Assembly (NCBI RefSeq): GCF_947258935.1 | Contig: NZ_CAMYKH010000007.1 | Location: forward strand, 40,585 to 90,572 | Direction of reading: 5' to 3' | Length of the DNA: 49,988 nucleotides | Source: an uncultured Muriicola sp. | Lineage (GTDB): Bacteria; Bacteroidota; Bacteroidia; Flavobacteriales; Flavobacteriaceae | In this document: positions 39,328 through 49,321 of the stretch, piece by piece | Numbering within the stretch: position 1 is the first letter of the stretch | Layout of the letters: each line of letters begins with the position of its first letter | Position numbers and translations under genes: made by a program | Notes under the pieces: model-generated | Databases searched by the model: none | What the model was told of the DNA's origin: nothing | Seen by the model: the letters and a program-made list of their open reading frames with translations, nothing else

Positions 39328-41562
39328 ATGTTAAACTCAGATGCCATAACTAGAAAATGGGGCCTACTGACTATTCTCTTAATTCTGTGTTTACAGGCTG
39401 TTTGGGGTCAGAAAAACTTTTCTTCCAAACAAAAATCATTTACAGTAAAGTACATTCAAGATTTTATCGAACTAGATGGTATCCTGGATGAAGCCATATG
39501 GGAACAAGCCGAAAGTGCCAACAATTTTTGGGAATACTTTCCTGTAGATTCTATACAGGCAGTGGAGCAAACAGACATCAAAATGCTCTATGATGACAAG
39601 AACTTATATATCGGGATCACAGTTTATACAAAGGGTACTGACTATGCTATTGAATCCTTGAAACGCGACTTCAGGGCAGGGAACAGCGATAATATTTCCC
39701 TCCTTTTTGACACTTTTAACGACGGCAACAACGCTTTCCTTTTTGGTACAAATCCTTACGGTGTAAGAAGAGAAGGCCTTGTATCTGGTGGTGGGTTGGA
39801 CCAAAGGGGATTTACCATTTCCTGGGATGTAAAGTGGAGGGGAGAGTCTAAGATCTACGATGATTACTACACCTCAGAAATGGTTATTCCCCTAACCTCA
39901 TTTAAATTCCGCGAAGGGGAAACGAAATGGCGTTTTAACAGCTATCGATTTGATACCCAGAGTAATGAAAATAGCACCTGGGTGCGCATTCCACAGAATC
40001 AGAACATCTTCGGGCTTACCTTTATGGGGGATATGGTTTTTGAAAAACCCCTTGGCAAATCCAGAACACCGTTTGCCATTATTCCTTATATCAATTATCT
40101 GAATGCCCAGGATTTCGAAAATGAATCTTCGATTAATAGTTTTAAAGTGGGCGGTGATGCAAAGGTGTCTATCGGTAATAGCCTGAACCTCGATATCACA
40201 CTAAATCCCGATTTTTCACAGGTAGAAGTGGATAATCAGATAACCAACTTAACGCGTTTTGAAATTGGCCTTCCCGAAAGGCGGCAATTTTTTATTGACA
40301 ATATTGACCTCTTTGCTGACTTTGGGGATTCCCGGGACAGTAACCCCTTTTTTTCCAGACGTATTGGTATTGCGCGGGATACGGCTGATAACACCATTGA
40401 AAATAGTATCATAGGAGGGATAAGGCTCAGCGGTAAACTGAACAACCGACTCCGAATTGGTTTCCTCAACCTTCAAACCGAGGCCGATGAGGCCAACGAA
40501 ATTGCCTCCAACAACAATATGATGCTGGCCGTTCAGCAGCAGGTATTTGCTCGTTCCAACATTGGCTTCTTCTTTATTAACCGACAGTCCACACAAGACT
40601 ACGACTTTCTGGCTGAAGAAGAACGGTATAACAGGGTCGCCGGAGTTGATTACAACCTGATATCGGAAGATAATTTATGGAGCGGACGATTATTCCTGCA
40701 CAAATCCTTTGAACCGGAGGGAAGGGATGAAGACCTTTCTTCGGGAATGCAGTTAGAGTATAACTCCCGTTACTGGAACTTTTTTAGCAAAGCTGTATTT
40801 GTTGGCGAAGATTACCAGTCTGATCTGGGCTTTATCCGTAGAACCGATATTTTCAAGAGTATCTTAAGCATGAGAAGGATCTTTTGGCCTGAGAGAGGTA
40901 TTATTCAGAACCACAGTATACGATTCTTCCCGAATTTAATTTGGAGCCCAACCCGTGATTTCCAGAACACAGATTATACCACCCGTCTGGACTGGGAGGT
41001 ACGGTTTAATGATTTATCTGAGGCACAAGTATCATTTTCTCATCAGTATACCTTTTTATTAGACGAATTTGACCCTACCCGAAGTGATGATGCCTTACCG
41101 CTACCCGGTGAGCAGGGCTACTATTACAATGCTGTCAATTTTAGGTACCGATCAGACAGGCGACGTATTTTGTCATATTCAATAGAGCCTACCGTCGGAA
41201 GGTTTTTTAATGGTGATCGTTTTACGTTGGAAGGAGGGATAAACCTTCGTTTGCAGCCCAAAGCGATCGTCTCCATGAACTTTAGGTATGACCAGATACA
41301 ATTACCGGAACCTTACGGTAGTGCAAATATCTGGCTGATAAGCCCAAGGTTTGATCTGACCTTCAGTAAATCGATCTTTTGGTCGACCTTAGTTCAGTAC
41401 AGTAACCAGCGGGATAACCTAGGAATTAATTCGCGCCTACAATGGCGTTTTGCTCCGCTGTCTGACCTTTTCCTGGTATACAACGACAATTATTTTGTCA
41501 ATTCTTTTATGCCAAAACTAAGATCGATTAATCTCAAGCTTACCTATTGGCTCAATATCTAG
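39328..41562 (+). CDS. DUF5916 outer-membrane protein with CBM9-like domain
   Basis: A 744-residue exported protein. After a signal peptide ending near VWGQ, residues 38-220 show the CBM9-like pattern (FIELDGILDEAIWEQAESANNFWEYFPVDS, DDKNLYIGITVYTKGTDYAI, LFDTFNDGNNAFLFGTNPYGVRREGLVSGGG). From about 230 the protein is strand-rich with aromatic girdles (FFIDNIDLFADFGDSR, FFSRRIGIARDTADN, SGRLFLHKSFEPEG) typical of the DUF5916 beta-barrel and ends in LKLTYWLNI, an outer-membrane-type terminus. A carbohydrate-related or metal-linked transport role is possible; none is established. Confidence 0.88.
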   Translation: MLNSDAITRKWGLLTILLILCLQAVWGQKNFSSKQKSFTVKYIQDFIELDGILDEAIWEQAESANNFWEYFPVDSIQAVEQTDIKMLYDDKNLYIGITVYTKGTDYAIESLKRDFRAGNSDNISLLFDTFNDGNNAFLFGTNPYGVRREGLVSGGGLDQRGFTISWDVKWRGESKIYDDYYTSEMVIPLTSFKFREGETKWRFNSYRFDTQSNENSTWVRIPQNQNIFGLTFMGDMVFEKPLGKSRTPFAIIPYINYLNAQDFENESSINSFKVGGDAKVSIGNSLNLDITLNPDFSQVEVDNQITNLTRFEIGLPERRQFFIDNIDLFADFGDSRDSNPFFSRRIGIARDTADNTIENSIIGGIRLSGKLNNRLRIGFLNLQTEADEANEIASNNNMMLAVQQQVFARSNIGFFFINRQSTQDYDFLAEEERYNRVAGVDYNLISEDNLWSGRLFLHKSFEPEGRDEDLSSGMQLEYNSRYWNFFSKAVFVGEDYQSDLGFIRRTDIFKSILSMRRIFWPERGIIQNHSIRFFPNLIWSPTRDFQNTDYTTRLDWEVRFNDLSEAQVSFSHQYTFLLDEFDPTRSDDALPLPGEQGYYYNAVNFRYRSDRRRILSYSIEPTVGRFFNGDRFTLEGGINLRLQPKAIVSMNFRYDQIQLPEPYGSANIWLISPRFDLTFSKSIFWSTLVQYSNQRDNLGINSRLQWRFAPLSDLFLVYNDNYFVNSFMPKLRSINLKLTYWLNI

Positions 41563-41593
41563 GTATTGAATCAGAGTCCCGTTTTTTTATTTC

Positions 41594-41601
41594 TATATTT
41601 G
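41594..41601 (+). promoter_or_regulatory. Candidate -7 element of the DUF819 gene (TATATTTG)
   Basis: TATATTTG, exact TAnnTTTG, 27 bases before the ATG. A TTG lies upstream but about 25 bases away, longer than the consensus spacer. Confidence 0.42.
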
Positions 41602-41628
41602 GTGTTTTAGCAAACTAACCAAAGATTA

Positions 41629-42768
41629 ATGAATCAGTTACCTCTTACGGATGATACTGTCATCCTTGGCCTACTCTGCCTTTGCCTGGGATTCGTATTC
41701 TTAACATCCTCTATTAAAACAGGATTTTGGAACAAATTTTATAAAGTTGTACCAACCCTCCTTATGTGCTACATGCTTCCGGCAGTACTCACTAGTATTG
41801 GTCTTATTTCTGAAGAATCTTCTAACCTTTATTTCATCGCCAGTCGGTATTTATTACCGGCAGCCCTTATTCTTATGACCCTTAGCATTGACCTCAAAGC
41901 CATCTTAAATCTTGGTTCAAAGGCGCTGATCATGTTCTTAACAGGCACAGTGGGAATTATAATAGGTGGGCCCATTGCCATACTGATTGTCTCAATTTTC
42001 TCGCCCGAAACTGTTGGTGGCGCCGGTTTTGATGCCGTTTGGAGAGGACTGGCTACCATTGCCGGGAGTTGGATTGGTGGGGGTGCCAACCAGGCCGCCA
42101 TGCTTGAAGTTTTTGAGTACAATCCAGCCAATTTTGGAGGCATGGTCCTCATAGACATTGTGGTCGCGAATATTTGGATGGCCATTATTTTATTGGGTGT
42201 GGTGTTAACATGTCTGGCCTTTGCCGGGGTTGGTCTTGCCCATTTCCTAGGCTTTCATTTTGCAGATTTTCTGGAATCGAATTTTGAAATGATCCGCAAT
42301 AAGGAAAAAGCGCTTTCCTCATTGGGATCGGAATTTCTTTGGATGGTCGTTTTTGCGACCACCGTTGGGATACTTCTTTCTTTCACAAAGGCGAAGAGTT
42401 TTGAAGGAGCAGGTGCAAGCAAAATAGGTGGACTTTTTATTTATATCCTTGTGGCCACCATTGGGATGAAAATGGACCTGAGTAAGGTATTAGAAAATCC
42501 TGGGCTTATTTTGATCGGGGTCATTTGGATTGCTATACACGCCGGACTATTAATACTTATGGCAAAACTCATTAAAGCACCATTCTTCTTCCTGGCAGTT
42601 GGGAGTCAGGCCAATGTAGGCGGAGCGGCATCCGCACCTATTGTAGCTGCTGAGTTTCACCCTTCACTTACCTCCGTAGGAATCTTATTGGCTGTGCTCG
42701 GTTATGTGGTTGGTACTGCAGGTGCATATATCTGTGGGTTACTGATGGAAATTGCCTCGAAAGTATAG
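41629..42768 (+). CDS. DUF819 family membrane protein
   Basis: A 379-residue protein with about ten to eleven hydrophobic helices. The middle block (GLATIAGSWIGGGANQAAMLEVFEYNPANFGGMVLIDIVVANIWMAI) is the most recognisable part of DUF819/YjcL proteins, along with FFFLAVGSQANVGGAASAPIVAAEF near the end. The two Gly-rich repeats SWIGGGANQAAM and SQANVGGAASAP suggest an inverted-repeat transporter fold; the substrate is unknown. Its neighbours give no clue. Confidence 0.88.
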   Translation: MNQLPLTDDTVILGLLCLCLGFVFLTSSIKTGFWNKFYKVVPTLLMCYMLPAVLTSIGLISEESSNLYFIASRYLLPAALILMTLSIDLKAILNLGSKALIMFLTGTVGIIIGGPIAILIVSIFSPETVGGAGFDAVWRGLATIAGSWIGGGANQAAMLEVFEYNPANFGGMVLIDIVVANIWMAIILLGVVLTCLAFAGVGLAHFLGFHFADFLESNFEMIRNKEKALSSLGSEFLWMVVFATTVGILLSFTKAKSFEGAGASKIGGLFIYILVATIGMKMDLSKVLENPGLILIGVIWIAIHAGLLILMAKLIKAPFFFLAVGSQANVGGAASAPIVAAEFHPSLTSVGILLAVLGYVVGTAGAYICGLLMEIASKV

Positions 42769-42813
42769 AATAACGGTTAAGATTGTAGATATTTGCGCCA
42801 AAATATAATTGGC

Positions 42814-43518
42814 ATGAAGCAGCTTTCAATCTCCCTCCTTTTTGTGATCTTATTCACTGCCTGCGCAGATACCTCTGAAAACACCATGTTTGTAACCGGT
42901 GCAGTTAAAGGATTAAAAAAAGGTGTTCTTTATCTTCAAAAGGTATCAGATACCACTTTAGTTACTTTAGATTCCCTGGAAGTGAAAGGTGACGGTAATT
43001 TTGAATTTACCACCTCTTTGGATAGCCCTCAGATCTTCTATTTATACCTGAAAAAAGAGGATAATAATGATCTGAATGATCGGATCACCTTTTTTGGTGA
43101 ACCCGGCACTATAACGATACAGACGTCCTGGAATACCTTTGCGACCAAAGCAGTCATTGAAGGATCTGTTACTCAAAAGAAATTAGAAGAATATCTGAAA
43201 GTAATGAGCCGATTTAACTCTCAAAATCTGGAACAGTTTCAGGCCTCTGTTGATCCGGACCTTATCAATGATCAACAGGCCATAGATTCATTACAAGAAG
43301 CTTACGAGAAGAATATACGCAGAAGTTATCTATACGCACTCAATTTTGCTCTGAGCAATACAGAGTCGCATATCGCTCCCTATGTTGCCTTGACAGAAGT
43401 GGCTGATGCCAATATTAAATATCTAGATTCTATCTATAATTCCTTATCACCTGAAGTTGCCAATGGCACTTATGGACTGGCATTGAAAAAGCACTTGGAT
43501 AAAGTTCGAGAGAACTAA
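42814..43518 (+). CDS. DUF4369-domain lipoprotein
   Basis: 234 residues from the ATG giving MKQLSISLLFVILFTAC, a lipobox with Cys17; an upstream TTG reading adds seven residues and is less likely. The DUF4369 domain, a beta-sandwich common at the N-terminus of Bacteroidetes thioredoxin-like lipoproteins, is seen in MFVTGAVKGLKKGVLYLQKVSDTTLVTLDSLEVKGDGNFEF and FGEPGTITIQTSW; the C-terminal half is helical. There is no thioredoxin CxxC domain, so it is the stand-alone type. Role unknown. Confidence 0.82.
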   Translation: MKQLSISLLFVILFTACADTSENTMFVTGAVKGLKKGVLYLQKVSDTTLVTLDSLEVKGDGNFEFTTSLDSPQIFYLYLKKEDNNDLNDRITFFGEPGTITIQTSWNTFATKAVIEGSVTQKKLEEYLKVMSRFNSQNLEQFQASVDPDLINDQQAIDSLQEAYEKNIRRSYLYALNFALSNTESHIAPYVALTEVADANIKYLDSIYNSLSPEVANGTYGLALKKHLDKVREN

Positions 43519-43524
43519 TAAGGT

Positions 43525-43794
43525 TTATCCCAGTTTATTAAGCTTTCCAATTAAGGTGGTAGCTTCTTTCTCCAATTCCTTGCGAACAGTTTTAAGATGG
43601 GCTTTTCTATTCTCTACATCTCTTTTGTTCACCTTGGCGATCAAATCATCAAAAGTAACGATGGCCTGATCAATGATGGCATTTCCTTCTTTTGAGCCTG
43701 TAGTTTTATTTGATTCTTCTATAATATAGACTGCTTCAATAATGTCCCCAAGTACGTAATTGATATCTTTCTTTAAGTCGCGTATGTTTGCCAT
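43525..43794 (-). CDS. Conserved small helical protein, unknown function
   Basis: An 89-residue, charged, wholly helical protein with heptad-like repeats (IRDLKKDINYVLGDIIEAVYIIEESN and LKTVRKELEKEATTLIGKLNKLG). No signal peptide and no Cys. I do not recognise a family; the sequence has the look of a conserved flavobacterial housekeeping protein of unknown role. A TATTTTTG -7 element is upstream (43818-43811). It converges on the DUF4369 lipoprotein gene, with six bases between their stops. Confidence 0.75.
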   Translation of the reverse strand: MANIRDLKKDINYVLGDIIEAVYIIEESNKTTGSKEGNAIIDQAIVTFDDLIAKVNKRDVENRKAHLKTVRKELEKEATTLIGKLNKLG

Positions 43795-43810
43795 CTCACT
43801 TATTTTTTTG

Positions 43811-43818
43811 CAAAAATA
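43811..43818 (-). promoter_or_regulatory. Candidate -7 element of the small helical protein gene (TATTTTTG)
   Basis: Minus-strand TATTTTTG, exact TAnnTTTG, 16 bases before the ATG; a clear TTG is not seen at the expected distance. Confidence 0.38.
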
Positions 43819-43859
43819 ACCTTTAGTTCGCCTCTTTTAAAAAAAAAGCTGTTTTTCTT

Positions 43860-44831
43860 TTACAGCGTGATCTCCAGAAGCTTGCAACCTCCTGTTTTTA
43901 TGTCTATTGTATTTGTACTTGCAGGAAGTAAAACTGTCTCTCCTTTTCGAATCGTGGTATCTCCGTGTTCATTACCAATCTGAGCCTCTCCTTCCACGCA
44001 CATATAGATGGTGAAAGAATCTCGATGGGTTGTATCCTGAATAAGATCACCTTGCAAGTGAAGAAAGTTGGTCTTAAAATAAGGACAGGCTACCATGGGG
44101 TTAATCCTATCTTTATTTTTCTCATACGATACCTTAAAATCGTCTTTCAGATCGAAGTCTATTGCCTCCAGGGCCATATCTGTATGCAACTCCCTTAAGT
44201 TCCCTTCCTTATCACGTCTGTTAAAATCGAATACGCGATAAGTTACATCCGAGGTTTGTTGAATTTCGGCAAGCAAGACGCCAGCGCCTATGGCATGAAT
44301 CTTCCCCGTATTAATAAAAAAAGTGTCGCCAGACTTCACTTTTTCGTAGTTCATATAGTCTAGCAGTGTATTGTTTTCTAAACTTTGCACATACTGTTCT
44401 CTGGTAACAGGCCGGTTGAACCCAACAATAAGGTTAGCGTCCTTTTCAGCGTCCATGATGTACCACATTTCGGTCTTGCCAAAGGAATTGTGTCGTTCTT
44501 TTGCCAATGCATCGTTGGGGTGGAGTTGAATAGACAGGTCTTGTTTCGCGTCTATAAATTTTATCAAAATAGGGAATTCCTTTCCAAACCTTTCAACAAC
44601 AGAGGAGCCCAACAATTCATCAGCCCTGTTTTCTATGAGCGTATTTAATGAAGTTCCTTTTAATGTACCATTGGAAACTACAGACACATCCCCCTCTACA
44701 CCCGATAATTCCCAGCTTTCTCCGGTAATATCACTGCTGATAGGCTTGTTGAGTTGCGCTCCTAATTTAGTGCCGCCCCAAAGACGTTCTTTTAAAATGG
44801 GGTCAAATTTAAGTGGATACAAATTCGTCAT
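43860..44831 (-). CDS. manA: Type I mannose-6-phosphate isomerase
   Basis: A 323-residue cupin-fold zinc enzyme interconverting mannose-6-phosphate and fructose-6-phosphate. Zinc site residues lie in IQLHPNDALAKE and KTEMWYIM (His and Glu), and KIHAIGAGVLLAEIQQTSDVTYRVFD holds the remaining His and the conserved GVLLAEIQ block. The length is that of the short Bacteroidetes/Firmicutes type. It is translationally coupled to the peroxiredoxin gene (ATGA overlap) and stands as the last gene of the idi-queD-bcp-manA run. Confidence 0.9.
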   Translation of the reverse strand: MTNLYPLKFDPILKERLWGGTKLGAQLNKPISSDITGESWELSGVEGDVSVVSNGTLKGTSLNTLIENRADELLGSSVVERFGKEFPILIKFIDAKQDLSIQLHPNDALAKERHNSFGKTEMWYIMDAEKDANLIVGFNRPVTREQYVQSLENNTLLDYMNYEKVKSGDTFFINTGKIHAIGAGVLLAEIQQTSDVTYRVFDFNRRDKEGNLRELHTDMALEAIDFDLKDDFKVSYEKNKDRINPMVACPYFKTNFLHLQGDLIQDTTHRDSFTIYMCVEGEAQIGNEHGDTTIRKGETVLLPASTNTIDIKTGGCKLLEITL

Positions 44832-45283
44832 TGCGATTTTTTTAATGCCTTCAATGCTTTGACTATGTGTTTGGATGCGCTCATGCTATTAAAGACCATG
44901 ATCACCTTTCCCTCTTTGTTTATCACATAGGTCTCTCTTCCGGGAAGCAGATTAAATAAGGCCTTTTCTACCTTAAATAATTTCCTCACCTTATTTCGAG
45001 TGTCTGCCAGTAATATAAAAGGCAATTTATACGTGGAAGCAAATTTACGATGTGAAGATTCAGAATCTGCGCTGATCCCGATGACTTCCGCTCCTCGGTC
45101 GGTGAATTCCTCATAACTGTCTCTGAACGAACAAGCTTCTTTAGTACAACCTGGTGTATAATCTTTTGGATAAAAAAACAAGACCAACGGTTTCTTCCCA
45201 AAGTGGTCTTTACTATCAAACACATTGCCGTGTTGATCATTCAACGTAAAATGTGGAGCAACATCTCCAATGGCCAGACCCAT
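44828..45283 (-). CDS. bcp: Bcp-type thiol peroxidase (peroxiredoxin)
   Basis: A 151-residue peroxiredoxin reducing hydroperoxides. Peroxidatic Cys46 and resolving Cys51 in PGCTKEACSFRD give the atypical 2-Cys (PrxQ/BCP) arrangement. Also present are FFYPKDYTPGC and RETYVINKEGKVIMVF. No signal peptide, so cytosolic. It starts three bases after the QueD gene and overlaps the manA start. Confidence 0.93.
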   Translation of the reverse strand: MGLAIGDVAPHFTLNDQHGNVFDSKDHFGKKPLVLFFYPKDYTPGCTKEACSFRDSYEEFTDRGAEVIGISADSESSHRKFASTYKLPFILLADTRNKVRKLFKVEKALFNLLPGRETYVINKEGKVIMVFNSMSASKHIVKALKALKKSQ

Positions 45284-45286
45284 AAT

Positions 45287-45694
45287 CTATCCCGAGTAGG
45301 TTACAAAATTTCTGGGAGTTTCATATAACACCACTTCCAGATCTTTATTTTTTTCAATATGTGATCTCAATTTGTTCCATATCACAACCGCTATATTCTC
45401 TGCGGTGGGATTGAGGTCTTTAAATTCCGGAACTTCCAGATTTAGATTCTTATGATCCAGGGCCTCTTCTATTTCAGATTTAATAAGGTCCTTCAGAAGT
45501 TTCATATCCATCACAAAACCTGTGACAGGATCTATCTCCCCAATGACACTTACAATCAATTCATAATTATGACCGTGAAAATTTGGGTTGTTGCATTTTC
45601 CAAAGACTGCATCGTTCTTTTCATTGCTCCAGTCTGGTCTGTATAATCTGTGAGCAGCATTAAAATGGGCACGGCGGCTTACTTTGACACTCAT
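45287..45694 (-). CDS. queD: 6-carboxytetrahydropterin synthase (QueD) family protein
   Basis: A 135-residue T-fold enzyme of queuosine/pterin synthesis. Zinc ligands His15 (FNAAHRLY) and His41/His43 (FHGHNYEL), the catalytic Cys in GKCNNPNFHGHNY, and the Glu in the C-terminal VVLYETPRN are all present. The spacing CxxxxxHGHNY fits QueD and eukaryotic-type PTPS proteins; queuosine is the more common bacterial product. Flanked by idi and bcp on the same strand. Confidence 0.92.
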   Translation of the reverse strand: MSVKVSRRAHFNAAHRLYRPDWSNEKNDAVFGKCNNPNFHGHNYELIVSVIGEIDPVTGFVMDMKLLKDLIKSEIEEALDHKNLNLEVPEFKDLNPTAENIAVVIWNKLRSHIEKNKDLEVVLYETPRNFVTYSG

Positions 45695-45699
45695 AATAC

Positions 45700-46224
45700 T
45701 TATTTATTTTGAATTAAGTGGTCGTAGAATTTTTCAAAGATGATCTTAAACCAAGCCGTATACTCTTGTGGTGATGCTTGGATATCTCGCTTAATGTCCT
45801 CAGGTCTCATCCATTTCCAACTAGCAACTTCTTCCTTGTTGATCTGAGGATCTCCTTCAAAGAACCCCATCATCACATGGTCTAGCTCATGCTCGGTAAG
45901 TCCATTGTCAAACGTTGCCTTATAGATAAAACTAAAGAGCTCTTTGAGGTCTGTTGTGAACCCCATTTCTTCCTGAAGCCTGCGCTTCCCGGCCTCTATA
46001 TTAGATTCACCAAGGCGTTGATGACTACAACAAGTATTGGTCCATAAGAGGGGGGAATGATATTTCTCTGCTGCTCTTTGCTGCAGCATGGTTTCCCCTT
46101 TGACATTCATTATAAAAACAGAAAAAGCCCTATGCAGGACAGCTTTTTTATGGGCCTCCATTTTTGGCATGGTCCCAATTTCCTCATCATTCTGGTTAAC
46201 CAGGATTACATTTTCTTCTTTCAC
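45700..46224 (-). CDS. idi: Isopentenyl-diphosphate delta-isomerase (type I)
   Basis: A 174-residue Nudix-fold isomerase interconverting IPP and DMAPP, starting at GTG (its N-terminal sequence KEENVILVNQNDEEIG is the usual one, and no ATG lies upstream in frame). The active-site Cys65/66 (WTNTCCSHQR), the Nudix-like EAGKRRLQEEMGF, and ELDHVMMGFF with a metal-binding Glu are present. It serves isoprenoid precursors for menaquinone and carotenoids. First gene of the idi-queD-bcp-manA run. Confidence 0.94.
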   Translation of the reverse strand: MKEENVILVNQNDEEIGTMPKMEAHKKAVLHRAFSVFIMNVKGETMLQQRAAEKYHSPLLWTNTCCSHQRLGESNIEAGKRRLQEEMGFTTDLKELFSFIYKATFDNGLTEHELDHVMMGFFEGDPQINKEEVASWKWMRPEDIKRDIQASPQEYTAWFKIIFEKFYDHLIQNK

Positions 46225-46307
46225 AATGTAAAAATAGTACGTTTCCCCTATTATATGGGTTAAGTCTATCTTAAATCTTAAAGAAGATAGGATTTAAATG
46301 GGTGAGT

Positions 46308-47276
46308 TTAGAAGAATCGGGGCGACTTTAAGTTGTCTTTTACTTTTATAAAATCGTACCTGATGATCACCTCGAAAGAACCGTCATTGAATCTGGCCGT
46401 TCCCAGTTCTGTAATTTCCCTGTCATAGGCGATCCCGATCATAAATTCGGGGGAAAGCTGAAAGCCGGCCAATGCACTGACTGCGGCATCCCAGCGATAG
46501 GCGGCACCTATGATAAATTTCTCATTGTACATAAAGTTCACTGAGCCATCTACCTGCAGTGGTGCCCCCTGGACAACTTTGGCAAGAATGGTTGGTTTAA
46601 ACTTCCACAAAGGGTTCATATCAAAGACATAACCAGTAATAAAGTAGAAGTTTAATTGTTCTGTAGCAGTTGAGAGCGAAGATTCATCGAAATGCGAAGT
46701 CTCCAGAAAACGAGGCACCGATAATCCAAGGTAATAGTTATTAGTGTGGTAATAAATACCGGCACCAATATTGGGTGAAAGTTTATTCTGTATATCTTGT
46801 TGTAAGGTAGGATCCGGGCCACCTGGATTTGTATAATCCTGGTTTAGTTCAGAAAAGCGAATATCGAGCAGGTGTACACTTCCCTTTAGTCCAAAACTCA
46901 GTCTCTTTTCGGCTGCCAGCTGTATGGTATATGAAAAATCCATATCGAAATAGGTTTCAGAGGTAGGCCCTATCTGGTCATTTACAATAGATAGCCCCAT
47001 CCCTACTCCACGATATCCTACCGGGGTATGGAAATTAAAGGTCTGTGTTTTAGGAGCACCTTCCAGGCCTACCCATTGTGCCCTATATAAAGCAGCCACA
47101 CTTAGTTGTCCTCTGGATCCGGCATAACCGGGATTGACACTAACGGTATTGTACATATACTGGGTATATTGAGCATCTTGCTGTGCAAAAAGACCAGACA
47201 CGGAGAACAGCAGGAACAGTATCCATATAGGTCGCAGGATCTCTGAAATAGTTGAATAAATTGGTTTCTGTCTCAT
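46308..47276 (-). CDS. PorP/SprF-family type IX secretion membrane protein
   Basis: A 322-residue outer-membrane protein. After a signal peptide (ILFLLFSVSGLFAQ) the mature part begins QDAQYTQYMYNTVSVNPGYAGSRG, the standard PorP/SprF start, and continues with strand-forming GVGMGLSIVNDQIGPTSETYFDMDFSYTI and PNIGAGIYYHTNNYYLGLSVPRFLE. It ends with a barrel-like GTARFNDGSFEVIIRYDF. Members anchor or help secretion of T9SS surface proteins, usually the one encoded upstream; here that gene ends four bases earlier. Confidence 0.92.
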   Translation of the reverse strand: MRQKPIYSTISEILRPIWILFLLFSVSGLFAQQDAQYTQYMYNTVSVNPGYAGSRGQLSVAALYRAQWVGLEGAPKTQTFNFHTPVGYRGVGMGLSIVNDQIGPTSETYFDMDFSYTIQLAAEKRLSFGLKGSVHLLDIRFSELNQDYTNPGGPDPTLQQDIQNKLSPNIGAGIYYHTNNYYLGLSVPRFLETSHFDESSLSTATEQLNFYFITGYVFDMNPLWKFKPTILAKVVQGAPLQVDGSVNFMYNEKFIIGAAYRWDAAVSALAGFQLSPEFMIGIAYDREITELGTARFNDGSFEVIIRYDFIKVKDNLKSPRFF

Positions 47277-47280
47277 TGGT

Positions 47281-49296
47281 CTATCTGTTAAGGTAAATAT
47301 AGCCGGTCATTGATTTCATAGCACCGGTATTGTCCTCGTAATCTAGTATATAGAAATATGTTCCTACTGGTAGTTTGTTTGCCTTATCTATGGTCACCCT
47401 ACCTTCTGAACTACCATCAAATACATTCCCCTGAGTGTTATATGCCTTGGTAACGTATACCTGCACACCCCAACGGTTATAAATACGAATGGTATTATTG
47501 GGATAAGGCTCTAAGCCCCGGATGGATAATACATCATGGATACCGTCACCATTTGGAGTTACTACATTGAATACTTCAATATCGGCCTCAATAGCATTAG
47601 GTTCCAGGTAATCTGGAGTGCCATTGTTGTCGGAATCATCATTCGCGTAATTTCCATCGCCGTTGTAATCCTCATCTACAGTTGGAATTCTGTCATCATC
47701 ATCATCAGTATCACGATAATCAGATTCATTATCCCCATCTGTGTTAGGCAGATCATTATAAGGATCGTCTATCTCATCATTCTTATCATCATCTATGGTT
47801 GAACTTCCTTCATAACCATCGTCTAAACCATCATTGTCCTTATCAGAACCAATAAAGGTAACATCAGGAATTCCATCGTGATTGTGATCATGTCCTTCAA
47901 TTGAATCTGGAACACCATCATTATCACTATCTGGATCTACGTAATCTGGCAGGCCATCACCATCCGTATCAACTGGAATTATTCCAAGGCTGCCACCATC
48001 TTCATAGGCATCATCCAGGCCATTGTCATTAACATCATCACCGGTAGGAGAAATATATCCATCGGTAGTTTGTGCTTCCACATTATCAGGAATTCCGTCA
48101 TCATCACTGTCTATATCCAGATAATCCGGGATACCATCACCGTCTGTATCGGTCGGATTGGTTAAAGGGTCATTATCTCCATCCAGATTAAGGTCTTCAA
48201 ATGCATCTACGATGCCATCATCATCGCTATCCAGATCTACATCCATTTCATTGATATAGATATAAATAGTAGCCGAGCTACAAACGCCCATCATATCACA
48301 AACGGTATAAATAAAGTCGTCTGCCCCTAAAAATCCCGGGTTTGGAACGTAGTTATAGATGTCATCAGTAGGATCATTTGGGGTTCCATTATCATCCCTC
48401 GTTAAGATACCATCAGTTGGGTTTGTATTTGTTATCGTACCGGTGGTAGGAAGGTCATTATCGTTATTTGGCCAAAAGCTAATATCTACAGGGGTATCCA
48501 TTATTGTGGCTACCGCATCATCTGCAGTATCTATTACCGGTAAAACGTCTATGGTTACAGTAGCAGTGCTACAATCGCCCAGGGTATTACAAACCGTATA
48601 GGTAAATGAATCCGGACCATTATAATCTGCAAATGGCGTATACTGAACAATATCATCAGAAGGATCATTGGGAGTCCCATTTTCATCCACAACTACAGTG
48701 CCATTGGTAGGATCTGTAGTAGTCAAAGTTCCAGTTCCGGGTATACCGCTGTCATTATCATAAATGGGCACCAAAATGGATGTGTCCTCATCAAGTGTCA
48801 CGAAATCATCAAGCAAGGTAGCTGCTTGTTGTAAACACACCACTGTAAAGATTGGCAGGTCCATTGAATTACCAGCCTTTGTCAGCGTTGCTGTATAGTT
48901 GGTAACCGTTGTTGTTGCGGTTACAACAGGTCTTAGCTGGTCACCACTAACGGCAGGAACCCATGAAACCGTAGCACTCCCTGTTACATTGGCAGTGATA
49001 TCTAATGTTACCTGATTATCCGGGTTCTCGCAATCTGTCAGGATAAAATAGCCTGTGGCATTAGAACCACAGAGCGTACCGTCATAAGTTGCAAAATATA
49101 CTCCAGGCGTTGAGGTCTCATAAAAGAAGTTGGTCCCCAGAACCGTACTTGTATCGGAAGCCTCATACCAGCGATAATTACTCTCATCGCCACTGTTTGG
49201 TGCCTGCAATAAAAACTGTGCATTAGATGCAACAATCCCCAGCAATGTAAAAACAAAGCTGAGGATGAAAAGTTTATATATGCGAGTAGTTTTCAA
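47281..49296 (-). CDS. T9SS type B-sorted surface protein with Ig-like domains and calcium-binding repeats
   Basis: 671 residues starting at TTG (the frame then gives a good signal peptide to ASNA, residue 26). Two Ig/cadherin-like tandem domains of similar sequence occupy about 165-250 and 255-348 (each with NGTPNDP-DDI and a strand [11 protein letters not shown] / [11 protein letters not shown]). About 350-565 is a run of Asp-rich thrombospondin type 3-like repeats ([31 protein letters not shown]). The C-terminal 90 residues ([21 protein letters not shown]... to IYLNR) are the gliding-motility-associated T9SS type B sorting domain. Likely a secreted calcium-stabilised adhesin. Confidence 0.92.
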   Translation of the reverse strand: MKTTRIYKLFILSFVFTLLGIVASNAQFLLQAPNSGDESNYRWYEASDTSTVLGTNFFYETSTPGVYFATYDGTLCGSNATGYFILTDCENPDNQVTLDITANVTGSATVSWVPAVSGDQLRPVVTATTTVTNYTATLTKAGNSMDLPIFTVVCLQQAATLLDDFVTLDEDTSILVPIYDNDSGIPGTGTLTTTDPTNGTVVVDENGTPNDPSDDIVQYTPFADYNGPDSFTYTVCNTLGDCSTATVTIDVLPVIDTADDAVATIMDTPVDISFWPNNDNDLPTTGTITNTNPTDGILTRDDNGTPNDPTDDIYNYVPNPGFLGADDFIYTVCDMMGVCSSATIYIYINEMDVDLDSDDDGIVDAFEDLNLDGDNDPLTNPTDTDGDGIPDYLDIDSDDDGIPDNVEAQTTDGYISPTGDDVNDNGLDDAYEDGGSLGIIPVDTDGDGLPDYVDPDSDNDGVPDSIEGHDHNHDGIPDVTFIGSDKDNDGLDDGYEGSSTIDDDKNDEIDDPYNDLPNTDGDNESDYRDTDDDDDRIPTVDEDYNGDGNYANDDSDNNGTPDYLEPNAIEADIEVFNVVTPNGDGIHDVLSIRGLEPYPNNTIRIYNRWGVQVYVTKAYNTQGNVFDGSSEGRVTIDKANKLPVGTYFYILDYEDNTGAMKSMTGYIYLNR

Positions 49297-49321
49297 GCCT
49301 TTTTGGGGTCGGGTTATGTTA

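Noticed and set aside
46266-46290. CTATCTT / AAGATAG inverted repeat between idi and the PorP/SprF gene
   Set aside because: Seven-bp stem with an 11-base loop but no T-run on either side, so not called as a terminator; too weak to call an operator.
47536-47802. Plus-strand Ile/Val-rich 88-codon frame
   Set aside because: It is the complement of the Asp-rich calcium-repeat region; Asp codons read backwards give Ile and Val, mimicking a membrane protein.
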